Shown here one piece after another: positions 31,910-40,353 of a stretch of 46,756 nt of DNA (position 1 is its first letter; the number at the start of each line of letters is the position of its first letter). The DNA is from an uncultured Clostridium sp. (lineage in GTDB: Bacteria > Bacillota > Clostridia > TANB77 > CAG-508), in assembly GCA_947363765.1 (NCBI GenBank), contig CANAQC010000008.1, positions 1 to 46,756 of the forward strand. The letters are read 5' to 3'. Under the pieces are notes generated by a model. It saw nothing but the letters and a program-made list of their open reading frames with translations. It searched no databases and was not told the DNA's origin. The translations under genes were made by a program, and so were the position numbers.

Positions 31910-32401
31910 ATGAAAATAATAGAATATGATAGACAAAAAGCAAAAGAATATGCTAAAAAATGGGCATATCTTAGAAATCCAAGTTACTATAATTATGATA
32001 AATTAGGAGGGGATTGTACCAATTTTGTATCACAATGTATTTTAGAAGGTACAAAACATATGAACTATGAAAAAAATGGTTGGTATTATAAAAATGCAAA
32101 TCAAAAATCTCCAAGCTGGACAGGGGTAGAATTTTTACATCAATTTTTAGTTAGCAATAAATCTGTTGGACCATTTGGAAGTATTGTAGAAATAAGTAAA
32201 TTACAAATAGGTGATATTATACAAATTTCTTTTGATGGCAATATATATGGGCATAGCCTATTTATTATAGAAAAAAACGGAAATACTTTAGATGATATAT
32301 ATGTTGCAACACATACATTTGATTCGTATAGAAGAAGAGCATCTAGTTATCAATACAAACAAATTAGAATGATTCATATAGAAGGTGTACGAATTTGGTA
32401 A
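31910..32401 (+). CDS. amidase domain-containing protein (Amidase_6-like)
   Basis: YDRQKAKEYAKKWAYLRNPSYYNYDKLGGDCTNFVSQCI. Confidence 0.85.
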   Translation: MKIIEYDRQKAKEYAKKWAYLRNPSYYNYDKLGGDCTNFVSQCILEGTKHMNYEKNGWYYKNANQKSPSWTGVEFLHQFLVSNKSVGPFGSIVEISKLQIGDIIQISFDGNIYGHSLFIIEKNGNTLDDIYVATHTFDSYRRRASSYQYKQIRMIHIEGVRIW

Positions 32402-32478
32402 AATTCAAAAAATTACTTGTAAAATAAAGAAAAACAAGGTAAAATATATAAGAAAAATAACAATAAAAGGAGAAAACA

Positions 32479-33037
32479 ATGTATTTAGTAGTTGGGCTTG
32501 GCAACCCAGAACAAGAGTATGGAAAATCAAGGCATAATATGGGATTTGATGCTATAAATCAAATTGCTAAGAATTATAAAATTTCACTAGAAAGAAAGAA
32601 ATTTGATGCAATGATGGCAGATACTATTATAGAGAACAAAAAAGTAATACTTGTAAAACCACAGACCTATATGAATTTAAGCGGTACATCAATAAAGCAA
32701 TTTGTGGATTTTTATAAAGTTCCAATGGAACAAATTATTGTTATTTATGATGATATGGATATTGAAAAAGGAAAGATTAAGATTAGAAAAAAAGGTCGGT
32801 TCAGGTAGTCATAATGGAATGAAATCTGTTCAAAAAGAGCTAGGAACAGATATTTTTCCAAGAATTCGTATTGGAATTGGAACACCAAATTATAAAAATG
32901 ATATGGTAAATTATGTATTAGCTAAAATTCCAGAAGAAGAATATAACATACTAGAACAAGGAATTAAAAAAGCAAGTATAGCAGTAGTAGACATTATAAA
33001 AAATGGGATTGACCATGCCATGAATCAATATAATTAA
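32479..33037 (+). CDS. pth: peptidyl-tRNA hydrolase, +1 frameshift at CGG 32797 (185 aa restored)
   Basis: VVGLGNPEQEYGKSRHNMGFDA...KPQTYMNLSG...YDDMDIEKGKIKIRKKG + GSGSHNGMKSVQKELGTDIFPRIRIGIGTP. Confidence 0.96.
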
Positions 33038-33069
33038 AAATAGTTAATGTCAAAAGAAAGGAATTCAAG

Positions 33070-34257
33070 ATGAAGGAAATCGTAATCAATGTAGATGTAA
33101 ATGAAAATAAGACTGTAATGTTGGTAGAAAATGGTCATTTATTAGAACAGTATGAAGAAAATACCAATATTAAAAGATTAGAAGGAAATATCTATATTGG
33201 TAAAATTCAAAATGTGTTACAGGGAATGCAAGCTGCATTTGTTGACATAGGTGAGAAAAAAAATACATTTATTCATATAAAAGATATTTTACCAAAAGTG
33301 GATGCTAAAATAGAAGACCCAGAAGAAGGAGTCAAAAAGAACAATATAAAAGATATTGTAAAGCCAGGAATGCCAATTTTAGTGCAAGTAAAAAGGGATA
33401 GTACAAATAAAAAAGGTGCAAGAGTTTCTACTCATATTAATCTTCCAGGGCGTTTTTGTGTGATTATGCCTGGTGTTAAATTTGTTACTATTTCTCAAAA
33501 AATTGAAAATGAAAAAGAAAGAACACGTTTAATTGAAATTATAGAAAAACATATTCCACAAGGAATTGGAATTATAGTTAGAACATCAGCAGAAGGAAAA
33601 AAAGAAGAAGATATTGTAAAAGATATGAAACAAACTCTTCAAAAATGGGAAGAAATTAACAAAATAGCACAACAAAAAAAAGAAATACCAAAACTAGTTT
33701 ATGAAAATTCTCATATTATTAAAAAAATTTTAGTAGATTTAATTGACCAAGATATTGCAAGAATAATTGTAAATAGCCAAAAAGAAAAGCAAGAAATTGA
33801 AGACATGTTAAGAGAAAATGGACAAGAAATTGAGGTTATATTGAAAAGACAAGAGAATATACTAGATTTATATGATTTGTCTACTCAAATAGAAAAAATA
33901 GGGAATCGAAAGATATGGTTAAAATGTGGAGGCTTTATTACTATTGATAAAACTGAAGCGTTAACTGCAATAGATGTTAATTCTGGTAAATATATAGGTA
34001 CAAAAAGTTTAGAACAAACTGTTTTTACTGTTAATAAAGAAGCAAGTATTGAGATTGCAAAACAGTTAAGACTTAGAGATATTGGTGGAATCATTATTAT
34101 AGATTACATCGATATGAAAGAAAAAGAGCATAAAGAAAAAATTATACAAATATTGCAAGAAAATTTAAAAAATGACCGTTCTAAAACACAAATTGTTGGA
34201 TTTACCAAGCTGAATTTACTAGAAATGACAAGAAGACATATGTGTAGTAACGATTAA
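33070..34257 (+). CDS. ribonuclease E/G family protein
   Basis: NVLQGMQAAFVDIGEKKNTFIH, TAIDVNSGKYIG, LRLRDIGGIIIIDYIDM. Confidence 0.92.
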   Translation: MKEIVINVDVNENKTVMLVENGHLLEQYEENTNIKRLEGNIYIGKIQNVLQGMQAAFVDIGEKKNTFIHIKDILPKVDAKIEDPEEGVKKNNIKDIVKPGMPILVQVKRDSTNKKGARVSTHINLPGRFCVIMPGVKFVTISQKIENEKERTRLIEIIEKHIPQGIGIIVRTSAEGKKEEDIVKDMKQTLQKWEEINKIAQQKKEIPKLVYENSHIIKKILVDLIDQDIARIIVNSQKEKQEIEDMLRENGQEIEVILKRQENILDLYDLSTQIEKIGNRKIWLKCGGFITIDKTEALTAIDVNSGKYIGTKSLEQTVFTVNKEASIEIAKQLRLRDIGGIIIIDYIDMKEKEHKEKIIQILQENLKNDRSKTQIVGFTKLNLLEMTRRHMCSND

Positions 34258-34281
34258 AACAAAGAAATAGGAGGAAAAAAT

Positions 34282-34542
34282 ATGGATTTTACAATGATTT
34301 TACCAATACTAATTGGTGTTGCTGTTTTATTTGTCGTACTAAAATTATTAGCGTTACCAATGAAATTAATTATTAAATTAGTGATTAATGGGTTAGTTGG
34401 AGGAATAATTATTTTTGTTGTAAACCTAATTGGGGCAAATTTTGGCTTTATGATTAACTTAAATTGGATTACAGCACTTATTGTAGGAATACTAGGTGTT
34501 CCGGGTGTAGTAATTGTAACAATATTACAGTTTGTATTATAA
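34282..34542 (+). CDS. pro-sigmaK processing inhibitor BofA family protein
   Basis: 86 aa, two TM segments, KLVINGLVGGIIIFVVNLIGANFG...NWITALIVGILGVPGVV. Confidence 0.85.
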   Translation: MDFTMILPILIGVAVLFVVLKLLALPMKLIIKLVINGLVGGIIIFVVNLIGANFGFMINLNWITALIVGILGVPGVVIVTILQFVL

Positions 34543-34970
34543 GAAAAGGATATTTTTATAATATGAAGGTGAATGCGTTTGAGGTTTACATCAATAAATA
34601 CAAGTTAGTCGTTACATCTGTATAAGTTGTAATGACTTTTTATATTCTCTAATATCAAAGGTAATAATTAAAAAAATTTATTAAATTTGTTGTGGAATTA
34701 AACTAAAAAGATATGATAAAAATCAAAAAGAAAAAGCTAGCACAAGCGACAAAACTAAATGCTAATTTAATCCAAGATCTAAATTTATTATAGTATATTT
34801 TGCTATAAAAGTAAAGCAAAAAAGTTCAAATCTTTTGTCTAGAAATTTGAACTTTCTTGAAAATATTTTGATAAAAATTAATAGAAATTTTACCTAAAAA
34901 AGTCTATTGGAGAGCAAAAAGGATATTAGGGGCATTTTGTCCTAAACAGCAATTTGTAGTCCAACGGACC

Positions 34971-35067
34971 ATACTGGCGAATAAAGGGCACTTAAAAATC
35001 CGCTTTATTCGGAGCAAATAAATTTACTCAAATTTTCTGAAATTCGCTTTCCCTATTTCAGAAAATA
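34971..35067. other. candidate oriT-like region with two strong inverted repeats
   Basis: cgaataaag...ctttattcg and ttttctgaaa-ttcgctttcccta-tttcagaaaa upstream of a MobC-like gene. Confidence 0.4.
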
Positions 35068-35381
35068 TAAAAATAAGAAATGGAGAAAAATATGAGAGTA
35101 ATTATGGATGAATTTGATAATGTATTTTAACCTTATTGAAAAATATTAGACAAATTAAAAATATTAAACATCAAAACTAAAAATGGAAAAGAGATAAGTC
35201 ATAAAGATTTATGAAAAGCAATATCTGTTATGATAAAGAAACACCCTACATGTAGATGGAGAAGTGAAAAAATTAGAAGTAAAAAAGATATTACATTTTG
35301 TTTGAAGGATATCTATAGTTAGTATACGTATATTTTCAATCAAAAAAGAAACAAATAGATGCTGATATAGATTTCTTCAAA

Positions 35382-35714
35382 ATGAGAATAGAAGTATATG
35401 AAGAATTTTTAAAAGTAAATTCTAAACCATTATGGAATGAAGATATAAGCTTTTTGGATTTAGAAAATTATTTTCACAGAAAGAAGGATACAATACATAG
35501 AGCAATGGTGAAAATGGCTAAAGAAAATTCAGGAAATACTTTTACTTATTATGATAATAATAAATTGCTTGTTTCAAAAGAAGGAATTGAATGGCTGTGT
35601 AAAAATTGTTTCAAGCAAAAGTATGTGGAACTATTAGAAGATTACAAAATGGAATTAACAGAAAAATACATTGAAGCAGGATATGTTTATGATGAATTTT
35701 TTGGAATGAATTAA
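35382..35714 (+). CDS. hypothetical protein of mobilisation region
   Basis: 110-aa ORF directly upstream of the MobC-like gene; reading frame also open upstream (KKKQIDADIDFFK). Confidence 0.55.
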   Translation: MRIEVYEEFLKVNSKPLWNEDISFLDLENYFHRKKDTIHRAMVKMAKENSGNTFTYYDNNKLLVSKEGIEWLCKNCFKQKYVELLEDYKMELTEKYIEAGYVYDEFFGMN

Positions 35715-35728
35715 AGGAGGTTTTGATT

Positions 35729-36133
35729 ATGAAACATTATTTAAATCCAGATCAAAGAAGAAAAAGTATAAAAGTATGGGTTTCTGATGAAGAAAGAGCT
35801 TTAGTTGAAGCTAAGGCACACCATTATTGTTATAGAAGACTTGCACCATATATAAGAGATGCAGCAATTTATGAAAGAGTAACTAATGTAGAAGTAAAAG
35901 GAGAAAAAGAAATTCTTAATGCATATGCTGAGAATACTAGAGAAGTTAAAAGTATCGTTAAAGATATAAGACATATTTGTAAATTTGCTACACAAATTTC
36001 TGAAAGAGATAGACAAGAACTTTTACATCTAATGAAAGCCATATATAAAAAGCAAAATAAAATGCTAGATCTTATTGATAAAAAACTTGATTTAGAGGTA
36101 TGGCAAGAAATTAATCGTAATAAAAGCAAATAA
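35729..36133 (+). CDS. plasmid mobilisation relaxosome protein (MobC-like)
   Basis: RRKSIKVWVSDEERALVEAKAHHYCYRRLAPYIRDAAIYERV; 'aaaggaggttttgattATG' SD. Confidence 0.7.
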   Translation: MKHYLNPDQRRKSIKVWVSDEERALVEAKAHHYCYRRLAPYIRDAAIYERVTNVEVKGEKEILNAYAENTREVKSIVKDIRHICKFATQISERDRQELLHLMKAIYKKQNKMLDLIDKKLDLEVWQEINRNKSK

Positions 36134-36271
36134 GAAAATAAATGGACTATATTTTCAGTATAGCCCTATTTTATAATCTAATAATATACATAAGAGTACG
36201 AAAAATTTCTTTCCAATATAGAAAATATAATCTGACAAATTAACTTAAAATAGTAAAAAAACATATAAAGG

Positions 36272-36328
36272 TTGACAAATAAATTTTTTTATTATATAAA
36301 GTAAGTAAATAAATTTATTTACTTACTT
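36272..36328 (+). promoter_or_regulatory. promoter plus perfect 30-bp palindromic operator upstream of the R-M regulator
   Basis: TTGACA-17-TATAAA (36272-36300) and AAGTAAGTAAATAAATTTATTTACTTACTT (36299-36328). Confidence 0.75.
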
Positions 36329-36346
36329 TTGAAAAGGTGGTGGATT

Positions 36347-36703
36347 ATGAATCAAAGTGAGTTTGGAAAGTTACTCAGAAATAAAAGACAAGAACATCAT
36401 AAAACTCAAGAAGAGATAGCAAATAGTATAAATAAAAACAAAATGTTAATAAGTGGAATGGAAACAGGAAAGAATAATCCACCTGTTGGCAATGATCTAA
36501 AAAAAATGATGGAATGTTTAGAGTTAAATGAAGAAGAGAAAAAAGAGTTTAAAATTATTGCTGCCCTTGAGAGAAGAACATTACCAAATGAGTTAATTAC
36601 ATTAGTACAGAATGACAAACGAATTATAGATATACTATATAAAATAAAAGAAAAGAAATTAACGAATGAAAAATATGAAAAAATAAATAAGATATTAAAA
36701 TAA
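36347..36703 (+). CDS. XRE-family HTH regulator
   Basis: FGKLLRNKRQEHHKTQEEIANSINKNKMLISGMETGKNNP. Confidence 0.85.
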   Translation: MNQSEFGKLLRNKRQEHHKTQEEIANSINKNKMLISGMETGKNNPPVGNDLKKMMECLELNEEEKKEFKIIAALERRTLPNELITLVQNDKRIIDILYKIKEKKLTNEKYEKINKILK

Positions 36704-36738
36704 GATTAAAAAGTATACAAAATGGGGGAATTTAAAGT

Positions 36739-38481
36739 ATGAATACAAATATCAATTCAAAAGCAAATTTAATATGGGAAGTAGCTACAAAATTAGTAGG
36801 AGTATATAAGCCACACGAATATGGAAAAGTAATATTGCCAATGACAGTATTAAAAAGATTTGATGATATATTAAAACCAACGAAAGAAAAAGTTTTGAAA
36901 GCATATGAACAATATAAAGATTTTGAAGTTAAAGAACAATTTTTAGTGGATGCTTCTGGCTATAAATTTTATAATACTAGTAAATATGATTTTCAAAAAT
37001 TACTTGCTGATCCAGATAACATAGAAAGTAATTTTAAAAATTATATAAATGGATATTCAGATAATGTAATTGATATACTTAATAATTTTAAATTTGAAAA
37101 TGAAATAAAGACAATGGCTGAGAATAGATTACTATATGTAGTATTAGAAGAATTTAATAGTAAAAAAGCATACATGGGATTAGATGAAGTAAGAACAGAA
37201 GATATGGGGTATATCTTTGAGGAATTAGTTAGAAAATTCTCAGAAAGCTATGATGAAGAAGCGGGTGCTCATTTTACAGCTAGAGATATTATTTATCTTA
37301 TGACAGATTTATTAATTGTGGAAGAAAGAGAACTTTTAATAAATGAGAATAAAGTAAAAACTATTTACGATATGGCTATGGGAACATCACAAATGTTGGC
37401 TTGTATGACAGATAGGTTGAAACAATTAAATAAAGATGCTATTGTTGATTGTTATGGACAGGAATTGAATCCTGAAACTTATGCTATTGCAAAGGCAGAC
37501 ATGTTAATCAAAGGTGGAGAAGCAGACAATTTTAAGCAAGGAGATACATTAGATAATGATAAATTCAAAGGATATGAATTTGATTATATTATTTCAAATC
37601 CACCTTTTGGAATTGATTGGAAAAAGCAGAAGAAATCAATAGAAGATGAAGTCGCAAAAGGTAATAAAGGAAGATTTCCAGTTGGGACACCTAAAATTAG
37701 TGATGGACAAATGTTGTTTACTTTGAATGGGATAGCAAAACTAAAAGATAATGGTAAAATGGCCATTATTCAAAATGGTTCACCACTATTTAGTGGACAA
37801 GCAGGTTCTGGAGAATCTGAAATTAGAAAGTATATTATTGAAAATGACTGGTTGGAGGCAATAATTCAATTACCATCAGATTTATTCTATAACACAGGAA
37901 TACCTACATATATTTGGTTGATTAATAAAAATAAAAATACCATGAGAGAAGGAAAAATACAATTAATAGATGCCTCAAATTGTTATGAAAATAGAAGAAA
38001 AAATATAGGAAACAAAAGAAAAGACATTAGTGATGAGTGCAAAAATCTCATATTAAAAGCATACAATGACTTTCAAAATAAAGAGTATAGTAAAAAACAA
38101 AAAAGTGTAGGAAGCAAAATATTTAAAAATTCTGATTTTGGATTTAGTAGAATAACAATTGAAAGTCCTCTAGTAGATGATAAACAAATGATAGTTAGGG
38201 ATAAGAAAGGTAATATTAAACCTGATCCAAGTAAAAGAGATTTTGAAAATATTCCTTTAGGCGAAGATGTAAATGAATATTTTGAAAAAGAGATATTACC
38301 ATATAATAAGGATGCTTGGATAGATGAGAAAAAAACTCAAATAGGATATGAAATATCTTTTACAAGATACTTTTATAAATATATAGAACCAGAAGATTCT
38401 AGTATAATTAAAGAAAGAATAAAGAAAAATGAAAAAGATATTATGAATTCTCTTGAAAAGTTATTTAAGGAGGATAAATAA
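36739..38481 (+). CDS. hsdM: type I restriction-modification DNA methyltransferase subunit
   Basis: MAMGTSQMLACM, DYIISNPPFGIDWKK, GAHFTARDIIYLM. Confidence 0.95.
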   Translation: MNTNINSKANLIWEVATKLVGVYKPHEYGKVILPMTVLKRFDDILKPTKEKVLKAYEQYKDFEVKEQFLVDASGYKFYNTSKYDFQKLLADPDNIESNFKNYINGYSDNVIDILNNFKFENEIKTMAENRLLYVVLEEFNSKKAYMGLDEVRTEDMGYIFEELVRKFSESYDEEAGAHFTARDIIYLMTDLLIVEERELLINENKVKTIYDMAMGTSQMLACMTDRLKQLNKDAIVDCYGQELNPETYAIAKADMLIKGGEADNFKQGDTLDNDKFKGYEFDYIISNPPFGIDWKKQKKSIEDEVAKGNKGRFPVGTPKISDGQMLFTLNGIAKLKDNGKMAIIQNGSPLFSGQAGSGESEIRKYIIENDWLEAIIQLPSDLFYNTGIPTYIWLINKNKNTMREGKIQLIDASNCYENRRKNIGNKRKDISDECKNLILKAYNDFQNKEYSKKQKSVGSKIFKNSDFGFSRITIESPLVDDKQMIVRDKKGNIKPDPSKRDFENIPLGEDVNEYFEKEILPYNKDAWIDEKKTQIGYEISFTRYFYKYIEPEDSSIIKERIKKNEKDIMNSLEKLFKEDK

Positions 38482-38482
38482 T

Positions 38483-40351
38483 ATGAAAAAAATAAAAGAT
38501 AGTAAAATTGAATGGATAGGAAATATTCCTGATGATTGGAATGTTAAACCAATAGGAGCATACTTTAAAGAAAGAAAAGAGAAAGTGTCAGATTATGAGT
38601 GGGTGCCATTATCTGTCACCAAACAAGGCGTTGTAAAGCAACTAGAAACAGCAGCAAAATCTGATGCACATGATGATAGAAAAAAAGTATGTAATGGTGA
38701 TTTTGTTATTAATTCAAGATCTGATAGAAAACAATCTTGTGGTCTATCAGAGCTAGATGGATCAGTTTCTCTAATTAATATTGTACTTGAAAATAAAAAT
38801 TTAGATAAAAACTATGTAAAACATCTTTTAAAAAATTATGGATTTGCTGAAGAATTTTATAGATGGGGCAATGGAATTGTTGCAGATCTATGGTCTACTA
38901 ATTATCAGAAAATGAAAAAAATAATGATTCCGATACCGAATTTAGAAGAGCAAGCTAATATAGGTAAGTTTATTGACGATAAGATTCTTAAAGTAGATAA
39001 TATTATTGAAAAGACACAAGAAACTATTGAAGATTATAAAAAATATAAAGTCTCATATATAAAAGAAGTCTTTGATGAAAATTTAAATAAGACAGACAAA
39101 ATTGAAAATAAGAAAATAGGACAAATATCGACAGTAGTGACAAAACAAACTGGATTTGATTATTCTAGTACTATAAAACCGTCATTATTAGATTATCCAA
39201 ATGATACTACTTTACCATACTTACAAACAAGACATTTCAAAGATAATTATTTTGAGTACACAACAGAGTTTTATATACCTATTGAAATAGCAAAATTATT
39301 CCCTAAAATTATTCTAGATAAAAAATGCCTGTTATTCTCAATTGTTGGAGCTAGTATTGGTAATGTAGCTATATTTCCAGGAACAGAAAAAGCATTTCTT
39401 GGTGGAGCGATTTGTAAAGTTGATCTATTTGATGAAGATTTGTATGAATATGTAAAGACATATATGGTTTCTGAATATGGACAACAACAGATTTTAAGCA
39501 AAATTAATTCTAATGCACAAGGAACAATAACTGTACAAAATGTTAGAGATTTTGTTATACCATTTCCAAATCCAAATACTCAGAAAAAAATTGTAAGTTT
39601 AGTTAATAATAAAATATATATTATTGATAATTTAATTAAACAAAAAGAGAACATTATCTTAGAATTGCAGAGTTACAAAAAATCGCTAATTTATGAGTAT
39701 GTAACAGGGAAAAAAGAAGTAATAAATATAACATCAAGCAATTCAAAAGGAATAAAAATTAGTTGTAAAGATAATATCTTTGCACAAGCAATATTATTGT
39801 GCAAAATTATTGAAAAATTAAACAATTATAATTTAGGAAGAGTGAAGGCAGAAAAAACACTATATTTAATTGAGAAAGAAGTTGGATTTAATTTTGACAA
39901 TAATTATGCAAGAGAAGCAGCTGGACCTTTATCAGAAGCAATATATAAATGTGAAGCGGTTATAAGTAAGAATAATAAATGGGTAAAAGTTAATAAAGTA
40001 AAAAAACATATTGAATATGAAATACTCTCAGACTTTAATAAATATAATCAATATTATAATAAATATTATTCGGGTTATGATGATAAAATAGAAAGAATAA
40101 TAGAAATAATAAAAAATTGTTCAACAGATAAAGCTGAAATGATTGCAACTCTGTATGCATCATGGAATGATTTTATTATAAAAAAAGAAAAAATATCTAA
40201 TTTAAAAATAGTAAAAGATGTAAGAGAAAATTGGAACGATACTAAGAAAAGATTTGATGAAAAGAAATGGTTAGATGTACTAGAAGAAATGAAACAAATT
40301 GGATTAACACCAAAAGGAAATGGAAATCTTACAATAATTAAGGAGCAATGA
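38483..40351 (+). CDS. hsdS: type I restriction specificity subunit with a C-terminal extra domain
   Basis: two TRD/coiled-coil repeats (WIGNIPDDWNVKPIG; IPNLEEQANIGKFIDDKI; PFPNPNTQKKIVSLVNNKI); aggaggataaataatATG start. Confidence 0.93.
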   Translation: MKKIKDSKIEWIGNIPDDWNVKPIGAYFKERKEKVSDYEWVPLSVTKQGVVKQLETAAKSDAHDDRKKVCNGDFVINSRSDRKQSCGLSELDGSVSLINIVLENKNLDKNYVKHLLKNYGFAEEFYRWGNGIVADLWSTNYQKMKKIMIPIPNLEEQANIGKFIDDKILKVDNIIEKTQETIEDYKKYKVSYIKEVFDENLNKTDKIENKKIGQISTVVTKQTGFDYSSTIKPSLLDYPNDTTLPYLQTRHFKDNYFEYTTEFYIPIEIAKLFPKIILDKKCLLFSIVGASIGNVAIFPGTEKAFLGGAICKVDLFDEDLYEYVKTYMVSEYGQQQILSKINSNAQGTITVQNVRDFVIPFPNPNTQKKIVSLVNNKIYIIDNLIKQKENIILELQSYKKSLIYEYVTGKKEVINITSSNSKGIKISCKDNIFAQAILLCKIIEKLNNYNLGRVKAEKTLYLIEKEVGFNFDNNYAREAAGPLSEAIYKCEAVISKNNKWVKVNKVKKHIEYEILSDFNKYNQYYNKYYSGYDDKIERIIEIIKNCSTDKAEMIATLYASWNDFIIKKEKISNLKIVKDVRENWNDTKKRFDEKKWLDVLEEMKQIGLTPKGNGNLTIIKEQ

Positions 40352-40353
40352 TT

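Noticed and set aside
6900-32799. Explaining the repeated frameshifts as sequencing/assembly errors or ordinary pseudogenes
   Set aside because: All six clear cases are the same type (+1), at the same codon phase and the same codon (CGG), with no other lesions in the genes, while out-of-phase CGGs are undisturbed. Raw-read confirmation is still needed.
34200-34257. Possible frameshift truncating the RNase E/G gene
   Set aside because: No CGG near the end and no family-consistent continuation in another frame; the ORF simply ends ...LLEMTRRHMCSND.
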